From Porphyromonas sp. (lineage in GTDB: Bacteria; Bacteroidota; Bacteroidia; Bacteroidales; Porphyromonadaceae): 64,000 nt of DNA. Shown here piece by piece: positions 17,903 through 26,403 of this stretch (position 1 is its first letter; each line of letters starts with the position of its first letter). A model generated the notes under the pieces. That model did no database searches. It saw only the letters and a list, made by a program, of their open reading frames with translations, and was not told the DNA's origin. The stretch is from positions 124,001-188,000 of the forward strand of contig JALFBN010000003.1 of assembly GCA_022772085.1 (NCBI GenBank), read 5' to 3'. The position numbers and the translations under genes were made by a program.

Positions 17903-18457
17903 ATGAAAGCAACTTGCGAAAAAGAGAAACGAAAGGCTACGTGGACCTACTATGCTATTCCTCTCTTTTTTGCCCTGTTAGTGGTGTGCGTACGCCTATT
18001 CGTAGGCTTCCTGTATCACGCTCCACAAGACCCTAGACTAGGTCATCATGCCGGAAGGTATATTTTCATGTCTCGCTTAGGCACTCCATTACGTGGTCAA
18101 TTCGTATTGGCTTCTCTATACAATAAAGAAACACAGAAAGAAGTAAAACTCCAACCACTATTTGCTGTAGGAATTCCTGGAGATACTATTGAGATCTATA
18201 AAGGAGACTGTTGGATAAATGGGAAACCGTGGTACACTCCTGACTCACTGAGAGATCGGTCTCAAATACATTGGGTAGATGTCCCGATTCAACAGGCATC
18301 ATCACCAACAGCACTCCCCATACAAACGAGTTGTTACCGCCTTGTACTACGCCCCGGGGAGTATTGGCTGCTCTCCTACTCCAAAGAGCTCGGATTGGAT
18401 TCAAGACATTGTGGACCAATTCATCGCAAAGGTATTAAAGGAATTGCACGACCATGA
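17903..18457 (+). CDS. S26-family signal peptidase homologue lacking catalytic residues
   Basis: A 184-residue protein with one N-terminal membrane helix (about residues 15-38) and a periplasmic domain aligned by eye with signal peptidase I: GRYIFMSR matches GDYLYVDK, FAVGIPGDTIEIYKG matches the Lys-box region, and LDSRHCGPI matches box E. The nucleophilic Ser position is Asp (D43 in APQDPRLG) and the Lys-Arg pair before VGxPGD is Leu-Phe. Both residues of the catalytic dyad are therefore missing. It lies between lepB and the wbqC-like gene, overlapping the latter by 4 nt, so it is translated as part of the operon. It may be a binding or regulatory partner of LepB; this is inference. Confidence 0.75.
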   Translation: MKATCEKEKRKATWTYYAIPLFFALLVVCVRLFVGFLYHAPQDPRLGHHAGRYIFMSRLGTPLRGQFVLASLYNKETQKEVKLQPLFAVGIPGDTIEIYKGDCWINGKPWYTPDSLRDRSQIHWVDVPIQQASSPTALPIQTSCYRLVLRPGEYWLLSYSKELGLDSRHCGPIHRKGIKGIARP

Positions 18458-19080
18458 TTTTATCGACAGCTTATGCTCCCCCCATCCAGTACTTTGCCAA
18501 ATTAGCCATGGGAGGCGTACATCTTGAGTCTCACGAACACTATATCAAACAAACCTACCGAAATAGATGTCATATTCTTGCTAGTGATGGCGTAAAAGAA
18601 TTGATCATCCCTGTGGAAAAAGGAGCATCGGAGCAATGTCCCATTCGAGAGGTTCGCATATCTGACCACAATAGCTGGCGATCAAGACACTGGCAGGCTC
18701 TCAAAAGTTGTTACGGCATGTCAGCATTCTACGATTACTATGCACCTGATATTGAATTCATATACAGAAAAAAGCAAACCTTCCTATACGATTTCAATAG
18801 AGAACTCATTGAAACCATAGCCTCTCTCATGCACTTACCGATATGTATTAAAGAGACAAGTAGCTATAATAAGGAACTTCCCGAAGATTTTCGGCTTGCA
18901 ATACACCCTAAAAAGCCCCTAGAAGACCCGTATTTTCGAGCTAAAACTTCCTACTATCAAGTGTTTGGCTATCCCAATAGGGGGGACTTTTACCCCAATC
19001 TTAGTATCTACGACCTTCTATTTAACGAGGGACCGTTATCTCCTACTTTACTTCGAAAGTCGATTATCCTCCCCCACTAA
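18454..19080 (+). CDS. WbqC-like family protein
   Basis: A 208-residue member of the WbqC-like family. Characteristic parts are PIQYFAKLAMGGVHLESHEHYIKQTYRNRCHIL, the LIIPVEKG segment, ISDHNSWRSRHWQALKSCYG and FYDYYAPDIEFIY. Some family members sit in polysaccharide clusters, but the biochemical role is not settled. Its ATG overlaps the preceding S26 homologue by 4 nt (ATGA), indicating coupling. It converges on dnaA with only 31 nt between and no visible terminator. Confidence 0.85.
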   Translation: MILSTAYAPPIQYFAKLAMGGVHLESHEHYIKQTYRNRCHILASDGVKELIIPVEKGASEQCPIREVRISDHNSWRSRHWQALKSCYGMSAFYDYYAPDIEFIYRKKQTFLYDFNRELIETIASLMHLPICIKETSSYNKELPEDFRLAIHPKKPLEDPYFRAKTSYYQVFGYPNRGDFYPNLSIYDLLFNEGPLSPTLLRKSIILPH

Positions 19081-19111
19081 TCATCTAACTGAAGGCATTC
19101 GGCAATAGATT

Positions 19112-20530
19112 CTAGCAGTGCAATCGTGTCTCAATTTTAGAGATAGTAGAGGCAAAATCTAGATCTATGCTCATAGCATCTCTTGTCGAGTTGCAAGCAT
19201 GGATCACGGTGGCATGACTACGCCCTCCGAGATAGCTTCCGATGCTCGATAGCGATTCTTTAGTGTACTTATTAGCCAGAAACATAATTACGTGCCTCGC
19301 CGTAACAATGTTCTGACGACGGCTCTTTCCTTTGACAAGATGTGCAGGTATGTGAAAGGACTCACACACGATACGTTGGATATTCTCAAGCGTGATCTCT
19401 CTATCCTCTAGACGAATAGTCCGTGATAGAATTTCTCGGCTAAATGGCAGATCAATGGTACGTCCCGATACCGCAGCATTGTAAACCAAACTTGTAAGAA
19501 CACCATCCAATTCACGCACACTATTTGAGGCATTTCGGACAATAAAGTCGCTAACCTCTTCTGGTAATAACAAACCACCTTGGTTGGCCAGTTTATTGAG
19601 AATCTCACGACGGAGACTCAGGTCGGGACGACTAATTTGTGCAGTCAAGGACCCTGCCATACGGGAGATAAGTCGCTCACTCAAACCTCGCAAGTCGCTA
19701 ACAGGGCAATCCGAAGTCAAGACAATCTGCTTTCCAAGCGAATAGAGATGGTTGAATATATCAAAGAATGCCTGCTGCGAGCGCTCCTTGCCCGAAAGTA
19801 CTTGCATATCATCCAACAGAAGTACATCGACCTGCTGATAATACTTAATGAAGTCTGGTACCTTTTTGTTCTTACTCGCAGCAGTAAATTGCTGAATAAA
19901 CTGAGAAGTCGTAATGTAGAGAACGCGCAAATTGGGGAATCGAGCTACAATATCCCCACCCATAGCATTGATCAAGTGGGTTTTTCCTACCCCTGGAGGT
20001 CCGTATACAAAGTAGGGATTCATCATGCTATCCCCAGGATTTTTGCAGATCTGACGAGCCAAAGATAGGGCTACTTGATTGGACTCTCCTCGAATGAAAG
20101 AATCAAATGTGAAAGGTGTTAGTAGGTGCGTATCCCACTTGCTATTTTCTGAAGCTGTATTGCCATCGTTATGAGGAATTGTGATCCCCTGAGGAATACC
20201 AGCCGATGTCGTGGATAGAGGTACTTCTGACTGCGAAGCGACGAGATACCCATCTGATTCGCTTTTAGAGCTGGCATCAACGAGAGCAAGGTATTGTAAA
20301 CGTGCAGAATCTCCCAAAATAACTTGAAGCGTTTCCCGTAATTCCTTTTGGAAATGCTGCTCCAAATACTCACAAAAGAACATGGTAGGAACGCGAATAA
20401 GCAATGTATTGTCATCAATCAACTGAACGGGAGTAATCGGTTTAATCCATATATTGAATGAATCTTCCGACACTCGTTTCCTCAATTCATTGAGACATTG
20501 CTGCCATATGCTATTTACGTCCATTGCCAT
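19112..20530 (-). CDS. dnaA: Chromosomal replication initiator protein DnaA
   Basis: A 472-residue DnaA with all four domains: domain I (SIWQQCLNELRKRVSEDSFNIW), a variable linker (about 85-130), the AAA+ domain III with Walker A GPPGVGKTHLINA and Walker B VDVLLLDDMQ, and the DNA-binding domain IV ending with the ATARH-like VTARHVIMFLANKY and GGRSHATVIHACN. The start may be the first ATG or the one two codons later. The upstream region (20531-21091) is unusually long and AT-rich. dnaN and gyrB are not neighbours here. Confidence 0.97.
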   Translation of the reverse strand: MAMDVNSIWQQCLNELRKRVSEDSFNIWIKPITPVQLIDDNTLLIRVPTMFFCEYLEQHFQKELRETLQVILGDSARLQYLALVDASSKSESDGYLVASQSEVPLSTTSAGIPQGITIPHNDGNTASENSKWDTHLLTPFTFDSFIRGESNQVALSLARQICKNPGDSMMNPYFVYGPPGVGKTHLINAMGGDIVARFPNLRVLYITTSQFIQQFTAASKNKKVPDFIKYYQQVDVLLLDDMQVLSGKERSQQAFFDIFNHLYSLGKQIVLTSDCPVSDLRGLSERLISRMAGSLTAQISRPDLSLRREILNKLANQGGLLLPEEVSDFIVRNASNSVRELDGVLTSLVYNAAVSGRTIDLPFSREILSRTIRLEDREITLENIQRIVCESFHIPAHLVKGKSRRQNIVTARHVIMFLANKYTKESLSSIGSYLGGRSHATVIHACNSTRDAMSIDLDFASTISKIETRLHC

Positions 20531-21091
20531 ATTTACTTGCTACTTGCGGGAAGGTTATTTGTCATCTTCTTCATCTACACAACCTCTCTCTTTAGAGGGC
20601 TTCTCCCCCGAGGAGGGAGATCGGGACCCGATCACCGCTCTAGGATTACCTAGCTACCGTAACTCTGAAACCCACCTCCCCCTTCTTCTGTTTAAGGGGA
20701 ATAAGTTTTTATTTGATGCCCTGAAAAATTTTTTCTGGCGCCCTACATTTCGAAAACCACAGCGCTCCATTTTTTGGAGTTTTGCCCTTCAAATGCAATG
20801 CAAAACTAGTGCTTCTTTTTGGTATATACAAATCCCTTTTTTTCAGAAATAGGCTAAAGGTTCCGCTAACTACCCAAAGAATCAATAGCTTACAAGAGTA
20901 GTTATAACCAAGGAAGACACAAATATATAAATCACTGAATTACAATATAATAAATTGATTCCAGCTCGTGTAAATATGAGTTATCAACAATTAAGAACAA
21001 GCCTTAACCTGCCTATTTATCGGGTTTTAGGTGTGTAACAAGCAGACTTGTAACCAATCATCAATAATCGGACAAAGTCCGCTATAGAGAT
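20531..21091. other. AT-rich region upstream of dnaA, possible replication origin
   Basis: 560 nt without a convincing gene (the 132-aa ORF 20454..20852 is mostly the dnaA antisense and low-complexity text). It contains an AT-rich block at about 20914-20965 and TTATCAACA at 20981-20989, one mismatch from the DnaA box TTATCCACA. Only one good box is visible, and the gene orientations on the two sides (plus to the left, minus to the right) point towards dnaA, which is not typical of an origin. Confidence 0.3.
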
Positions 21092-21757
21092 CTAAGATAG
21101 CTTAGTTGCTCGGAGTACCTCTCGCTTGCCTTTGGGTCCACCAAGACGTTCCACACCATAGCCCACTGCTGTCAGTGCTCGACGCACTTCTCCCTTAGCA
21201 CAATAAGTTGTTAAAATACCCTTCGGATTCTGTTTTTCATACAGTTGAACAAATATATCAGCTCTCCACAACTCGGGCTGTACATTGGGAGAAAAGGCAT
21301 CGTAATAAACAATATCGATCCCTTCCGGCACATCGGCCCGTGTAAAATCTTCATGATGCTTGTGTATGGAAAAATAAGAATCGAGCAGATGAGAACAATT
21401 CCACCCCAAATGATGCAACGTTTGGAGGCATTCCGAATTGGGGACTTCGTACTTTAGGAATGGAATTTCATCGGCAAGGGGATATAACTCGTAGGTGTGA
21501 TACATGACTTTTACACCATACTGAAGGGCATACTTCCAGGTCAGCAGGGCATTAAGCCCCGTACCAAAACCCATCTCCAAAATATGAACAGTTTGATTCG
21601 ATGAGGGGCTATTCCGCACAATCCATTCCTCAAATCCCAATCCAATGTATATATGCAAACTCTCTTGCAGGGCACCATACTCCGAATGATAGGTCTCCCC
21701 TGTACGGAGATCTTTGAGGGTGCAAGAGCCATCTCCAGTGGGTAATATCAATCTCAC
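21092..21757 (-). CDS. mnmD: tRNA 5-methylaminomethyl-2-thiouridine methyltransferase (MnmD)
   Basis: A 221-residue SAM-dependent enzyme, the stand-alone form of the methyltransferase half of E. coli MnmC, finishing mnm5s2U34 in certain tRNAs. SAM binding is in HILEMGFGTGLNALLT; IVYYDAFSPNVQPELW and TYCAKGEVRRALTAVGY with GGPKGKREVLRA are family signatures. It works after MnmE/MnmG; mnmE is also in the window, at 61.6 kb. It overlaps the upstream lipoprotein gene by 4 nt. Confidence 0.9.
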   Translation of the reverse strand: MRLILPTGDGSCTLKDLRTGETYHSEYGALQESLHIYIGLGFEEWIVRNSPSSNQTVHILEMGFGTGLNALLTWKYALQYGVKVMYHTYELYPLADEIPFLKYEVPNSECLQTLHHLGWNCSHLLDSYFSIHKHHEDFTRADVPEGIDIVYYDAFSPNVQPELWRADIFVQLYEKQNPKGILTTYCAKGEVRRALTAVGYGVERLGGPKGKREVLRATKLS

Positions 21758-23229
21758 GGAACGATCTCCTCTCTTTTTTGTTTAGAGGGCTCATAAGCTC
21801 CTATCGTGGGTTTTTGAGGTCTTGTTTGCCCAAGAATATCGGTAGTGATGTCTGTTTTGGTTGCTTGCTTCACCCAAGGTGCATCCGCCCAAGGCTGGAA
21901 GAGGTATATAAAATCCATCTTATTATTTTTTCGATCCAGCCCAACTCGTACGTATGTCTTATCTGCTGGTTCCTTGACCTCCAAGCAATTGGTATAGATC
22001 CCTTTGCTATTTTCTGCAATAGCAGTCCGCAAACAGCAATAGATAAAGGATGTTCTCTGTACCATTTTCTCATCTAATTCGATCTCTCCTCCCATGGGAT
22101 CCTTTCCCGCGATACGCACAACACTACGCGCTCCATCCACCAATGTATTTTTGACAATGAGGGAGGATTGTCCCACCTCTTCACCCTCAGCAATCGTATA
22201 TTTCAGGGTCATCCCCTCTCGCTTATCCCAAGCGTAATAATTCACGATCGTACAATGCAGGAGGCTGGTTGCTCCACCTGATATATCTAATGTAGTAGAG
22301 AGAGAATTAGACAATTCACAGTTAATCCAACACGAACGAACCTGATTCAATGAGAGCACACGACCCTTCATATTTGTGATAATAGTCCCCATTGCCACTA
22401 TTTTATCTTTTAAATCTAATGGACTTTGACCAAAGCATAATACACCATCTCGACCATTGCGGATCGTAGTATAGGCTAATTCATTTCCTTGAGAACTTGA
22501 AGCAAAACGAATGTAATCCCATTGACCTGGAACCTGTCGGTAATTAACAGAGGGTATCAGATAGTCTCTGCGTATACCCTCTATAAGCACCCTATTATCA
22601 GGCACTCCCTTTGAAAGTAGTGTACCATAGATACTGACATGCGCTCTATCACCCAAAAGCAAATGCGCCCCCGGAGCCAAGGTTAACGTAGCCCCCTCAC
22701 GCACTACCAAACTATCTCGGATGTATAAAGGGCGCTGAGCCATCAGTTCATAGTCCTGATCAATAATAAGAACATCCTCTTGATCAATATTATAACACCA
22801 GGCCTCAATGCGCAGAACTTGTGATCGGTTGCGAAAATGAAATAAAATGGAGTCCGTAAGCAACTGAGGAGAATCCTTCAAGTGCTGTTGAAATGTAGCC
22901 TCTACGAAAATATGAATACTATCACCGGCAGGAATGATAATGTTCTCAAAAGTTTGACCCGAACGACCGTCTACATTGATATGGAACCCTTTTTCTACCC
23001 CATGCAATAGATGGATCTTCTGAATGTTCAAAGCATCTTTGGTTCGATTATAAACCAGCACCGTACGAGTTGACGAGGGTCGTTCAGAGTATAATGTATC
23101 CATATGTAACGTATCTCTGGAAAAGGTCAATTGACCATCTGCATCCAACGGCTCACGATCATGACAACCGCAAAGAAGACTCAATATCAGTACGATTAAA
23201 CTAGAGGCTATAAAAAGAAAGTGTCTCAT
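21754..23229 (-). CDS. Lipoprotein with right-handed beta-helix domain
   Basis: A 491-residue protein with a lipoprotein signal (IVLILSLLCGC, lipid on Cys 22), so it is anchored in a membrane facing periplasm or surface. Residues 25-150 look like a beta-sandwich domain (RPSSTRTVLVYNRTKDALNI). Residues 160-430 have the repeated short strand pattern of parallel beta-helices (IRDSLVVREGATLTLAPGAH). The C-terminal IGAYEPSK resembles ends of choice-of-anchor beta-helix proteins. Function unknown; polysaccharide binding or degradation is possible but no catalytic motif was seen. It lies between xseA and mnmD in a minus-strand operon. Confidence 0.75.
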   Translation of the reverse strand: MRHFLFIASSLIVLILSLLCGCHDREPLDADGQLTFSRDTLHMDTLYSERPSSTRTVLVYNRTKDALNIQKIHLLHGVEKGFHINVDGRSGQTFENIIIPAGDSIHIFVEATFQQHLKDSPQLLTDSILFHFRNRSQVLRIEAWCYNIDQEDVLIIDQDYELMAQRPLYIRDSLVVREGATLTLAPGAHLLLGDRAHVSIYGTLLSKGVPDNRVLIEGIRRDYLIPSVNYRQVPGQWDYIRFASSSQGNELAYTTIRNGRDGVLCFGQSPLDLKDKIVAMGTIITNMKGRVLSLNQVRSCWINCELSNSLSTTLDISGGATSLLHCTIVNYYAWDKREGMTLKYTIAEGEEVGQSSLIVKNTLVDGARSVVRIAGKDPMGGEIELDEKMVQRTSFIYCCLRTAIAENSKGIYTNCLEVKEPADKTYVRVGLDRKNNKMDFIYLFQPWADAPWVKQATKTDITTDILGQTRPQKPTIGAYEPSKQKREEIVP

Positions 23230-23249
23230 AATGTAGCGAGTGAGGTGGG

Positions 23250-24647
23250 TTAGGTTTCGGGATTCTCTTTCTCTGGCGATAGGGTCTGAACTCGAACTCC
23301 TGCAAAACCTTGATGCAGGAGGATTTCTAGCTGTTCACCCTCCTCTATTTGGTGAGTTGATGTTATACTCATTCCATTTTTTCGGACAATAGCATAACCG
23401 CGTTTAAGTGTTTGATTGGGACTTAGAAGCTGTACAATGCGAGACAATCCTTCTAGTTTTTCTCGATTTTTTCCCATTTGGATGGGAAGTGATCGTCTCA
23501 AACGTCGTTCACATCGGAGCAAATCCTCTAGGCAGGAAGTAAGATTCTTTTTCGGTATCGACTCCAAGACGTAGCTACAATGCTCTAGGAATCTGTTCTC
23601 TTGGATAATCTGCATCATACAGGAGCGCTGAAGCTGGGCTTGTAACTGGAAAAGTCTGATGGATTCTCTTTGAGTAAAATCCTTGACTACTATGGGAAGA
23701 TCCCGAATGTAACGCTGGATTTGATGTAGATGGTAATCCTTCATTGACACAACTGCTCGCTGCAACCGCTCCGAAAGGAGCTTCAAAGCAGCCCACTCAT
23801 TCTCCCGACTATGCAATAGAAAGTCAGCAACAGCAGTTGGCGTTTTAAGCGAACAGTGCGCAACCATATCAACAACACTAATATCTCGCTCGTGTCCAAT
23901 CCCTACTATAACTGGTATGGGGAATCGGGCTATTGTGGCACAGAGCTGGTAGCTATCAAAGGCCATCAAATCAATCTCAGCACCTCCACCTCGTATAATG
24001 ACCACGCAATCGTAGGGGATACCACTCTGCTCTATTTGGCAAAGTGCCGAAGAAATGGATGTTGTAACACGTTCTCCCTGCATAAGAGCAGGATAGAGTT
24101 GTAAAAGAAATGGCCAATGAGATTGCTCTGCCAAGAGGTGATTTTGAAAATCTCCCCAGCCAGCAGCAGAAGCCGAAGACACTACAGCGATATGTCTGAG
24201 TGGTCGCCCTAGGATCTGCTTCTTCTGAAGATCCAACAAATTCTCCCGCAAGAGACGATTGATTGTCTCCTTACGTCTTCGAGCCATATCCCCTAGAGTA
24301 AACGAGGGATCAATATCGTATACATCAAGTGAGAGCCCAAAGTTTTCATGAAAACGGACTCCAACGAGCAACTGTACTTGGATACCATTGGAAAAACGCT
24401 GCCCCGTAGCTATTTCAAATCGAGATAAGATTGGGGCCACGGTATCTCGCCAAATCACAGCTCTAGAGCGAGCGATAACCTGCCCATGCTCCTCTCCTTT
24501 CTCCAATAATTCGAAATAGAAATGACCGCCTTTAAGACTCGGCTTTATGCCACTTGTCTCTGCAGTAACCCAAAAACGCCCTGAAAAGTTCTGTTCAAAA
24601 GCTCTGCGAATACTACTATTGAGTTCATGAAGAGAATATATCTTCAT
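23250..24647 (-). CDS. xseA: Exodeoxyribonuclease VII large subunit
   Basis: A 465-residue XseA. The N-terminal OB fold (SIRRAFEQNFSGRFWVTAE, then GHFYFELLEK) is followed by the catalytic region with VVSSASAAGWGDFQNHL, CVVIIRGGGAEIDLMAFD and GIGHERDISVVDMVAH, then a long coiled-coil (about 280-400) and a C-terminal strand domain (LKRGYAIVRKNG). The small subunit gene xseB, often adjacent, is not here. It lies 20 nt upstream of the lipoprotein gene. Confidence 0.95.
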   Translation of the reverse strand: MKIYSLHELNSSIRRAFEQNFSGRFWVTAETSGIKPSLKGGHFYFELLEKGEEHGQVIARSRAVIWRDTVAPILSRFEIATGQRFSNGIQVQLLVGVRFHENFGLSLDVYDIDPSFTLGDMARRRKETINRLLRENLLDLQKKQILGRPLRHIAVVSSASAAGWGDFQNHLLAEQSHWPFLLQLYPALMQGERVTTSISSALCQIEQSGIPYDCVVIIRGGGAEIDLMAFDSYQLCATIARFPIPVIVGIGHERDISVVDMVAHCSLKTPTAVADFLLHSRENEWAALKLLSERLQRAVVSMKDYHLHQIQRYIRDLPIVVKDFTQRESIRLFQLQAQLQRSCMMQIIQENRFLEHCSYVLESIPKKNLTSCLEDLLRCERRLRRSLPIQMGKNREKLEGLSRIVQLLSPNQTLKRGYAIVRKNGMSITSTHQIEEGEQLEILLHQGFAGVRVQTLSPEKENPET

Positions 24648-24680
24648 AAATGGCTCTCCCCGGGACGAAGCTAAGAGAGG

Positions 24681-25175
24681 TTACTCCGCGCTATAAATTG
24701 TATAAGATTCTGCGGTGTCTTCTTCGGGAATAGGCATATTGCGTACAAATCCTTCTGCAAGAGAAATCAATGTTTCCGTGGACGAAACTCCCGTTATAGA
24801 CTGAATCCGATCACTAAGGATATGCATCAAATGCGAATTATCTACGGCATACAACTTGATAAGCATAGAGTAAGGACCCGTTGTGTAGTGACACTCTACC
24901 ACTTCAGGAATAGCCTGAATCTGGGGCAATACTTCACGATACAAAGCAGCACGCTCTAAGCGAACTCCAATGTAGGTACAGGTCGTGTAACCCAAATCTT
25001 TAGGATTAACTCGATAGCCAGATCCCGTGATCACGCCTCTCTCCACCATACGTTGTACATGCTGATGAATCGCAGCTCGAGACACACCGCATCGCTCCGC
25101 AACATCTCTAAATGGGATACGAGCATTATCTGATATAATCGCCAATATCTTTCGATCAAGTTTGTCAATCTTCAT
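24681..25175 (-). CDS. Lrp/AsnC family transcriptional regulator
   Basis: A 164-residue regulator: N-terminal winged helix (LDRKILAIISDNARIPFRDVAERCGVSRAAIHQHVQRM), a linker, and the RAM ligand-binding domain (TCTYIGVRLERAALYREVLPQI, then VVECHYTTGPYSMLIKL). The target and ligand cannot be told; amino acids are usual in the family. The C-terminal tail of about 12 residues is acidic. It lies 45 nt after ruvB and 33 nt before xseA, so it may be part of the ruvB-lrp-xseA unit. Confidence 0.9.
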   Translation of the reverse strand: MKIDKLDRKILAIISDNARIPFRDVAERCGVSRAAIHQHVQRMVERGVITGSGYRVNPKDLGYTTCTYIGVRLERAALYREVLPQIQAIPEVVECHYTTGPYSMLIKLYAVDNSHLMHILSDRIQSITGVSSTETLISLAEGFVRNMPIPEEDTAESYTIYSAE

Positions 25176-25220
25176 ATGTATCTTTCCACTTTAATGTTTC
25201 TATTTGATTCCTGTAATTTC

Positions 25221-26267
25221 CTAAAAGGTATCATCATTTCCGAATAAAGAGGGTCTCTGAGAAGACATTATAGTACGTCCCAAATGCTCATAGGCTCTAG
25301 AAGTAGCCTCCCGTCCTCTGGGAGTCCGTTTTAAAAATCCCTCTTTGATCAAAAAAGGCTCATAAACCTCTTCCACAGTACCGACATCCTCACTCATAGC
25401 TGTTGCTATGGTGGAAACCCCCACAGGGCCTCCTCCAAATTTATCGATGATGGTTGTGAGTAATTTATGGTCAATATTATCTAATCCACAACCATCTATA
25501 TTAAGAGCTTCTAGAGCAAATATAGCGATAGAGCGGTCAATAGATCCGGAACCTTTGACCTGAGCAAAGTCCCGCACTCGACGCAGTAGTGCATTTGCGA
25601 TACGGGGAGTACCTCGACTTCTTCGGGCGATCTCCACAGCAGCCGACCGACTACATTCAATACCTAATATACCCGAAGATCTCAAAACGATCTCTGCTAC
25701 TGTATCTACATCATAGTATTCAAGATGTAGGTTGATGCCGAATCGAGCCCTAAGTGGAGCGGTCAACAATCCACTACGCGTTGTTGCCCCTACAAGTGTA
25801 AAGGGATTCAGATCAATCTGAATAGATCTCGCACTTGGCCCTTTGTCGATCATTATATCAATACGATAGTCCTCCATAGCTGAGTAAAGATACTCCTCCA
25901 CTATGGGACTCAATCGGTGAATCTCATCAATAAAGAGAACATCTCGAGGCTCTAATGAAGTTAATAGACCAGCAAGATCGCCAGGCTTCTCAAGTACGGG
26001 ACCCGAGGTAATTTTAATACCAACGCCCAACTCTGCCGCAATGATATTAGAAAGAGTTGTTTTCCCCAAACCGGGAGGCCCATGCAATAACACATGATCC
26101 AAACTATCCCCTCGCATGGAGGCAGCCTGCACAAATACTGAGAGGTTCTCTACAACCTTATCCTGCCCTCTAAAAGAAGAGAAACTAATAGGTCGCAAAG
26201 CCTCCTCGATTTGCTCATCTGGTCTAGGACGTTTATCCTCTTCTCTTATATTGAACACATCTTCCAT
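25221..26267 (-). CDS. ruvB: Holliday junction branch migration helicase RuvB
   Basis: A 348-residue AAA+ motor working with RuvA/RuvC on Holliday junctions. The ORF track begins 24 codons upstream (MQPFECF...), but family proteins start near the conserved [22 protein letters not shown], so ATG 26267 is chosen. Walker A is [14 protein letters not shown], Walker [14 protein letters not shown], sensor 1 [11 protein letters not shown], and the C-terminal winged helix ends with [21 protein letters not shown] box 9 nt before the ATG would give a nearly leaderless mRNA. Confidence 0.96.
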   Translation of the reverse strand: MEDVFNIREEDKRPRPDEQIEEALRPISFSSFRGQDKVVENLSVFVQAASMRGDSLDHVLLHGPPGLGKTTLSNIIAAELGVGIKITSGPVLEKPGDLAGLLTSLEPRDVLFIDEIHRLSPIVEEYLYSAMEDYRIDIMIDKGPSARSIQIDLNPFTLVGATTRSGLLTAPLRARFGINLHLEYYDVDTVAEIVLRSSGILGIECSRSAAVEIARRSRGTPRIANALLRRVRDFAQVKGSGSIDRSIAIFALEALNIDGCGLDNIDHKLLTTIIDKFGGGPVGVSTIATAMSEDVGTVEEVYEPFLIKEGFLKRTPRGREATSRAYEHLGRTIMSSQRPSLFGNDDTF

Positions 26268-26275
26268 ACGCACGA

Positions 26276-26283
26276 CAAAGTTA
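26276..26283 (-). promoter_or_regulatory. Possible -7 element directly before ruvB
   Basis: TAACTTTG on the minus strand, 9 nt from the chosen ruvB ATG. If used, RNA would begin only about 3 nt before the start codon. It could also be a chance match. Confidence 0.35.
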
Positions 26284-26403
26284 CGAATTTTGCACTCATT
26301 CCTAACATATTGGCAAGAAAAGCACTCAAATGGCTGCAATCCTATACCATAAGATGACTTCGGAGTGATTCAAAAAGGGAGGATAAGAGGAAAGAGGTGT
26401 TTT

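Noticed and set aside
20454-20852. 132-aa plus-strand ORF over the dnaA start
   Set aside because: Half is antisense to dnaA, the rest is Phe/Trp-rich low-complexity text.
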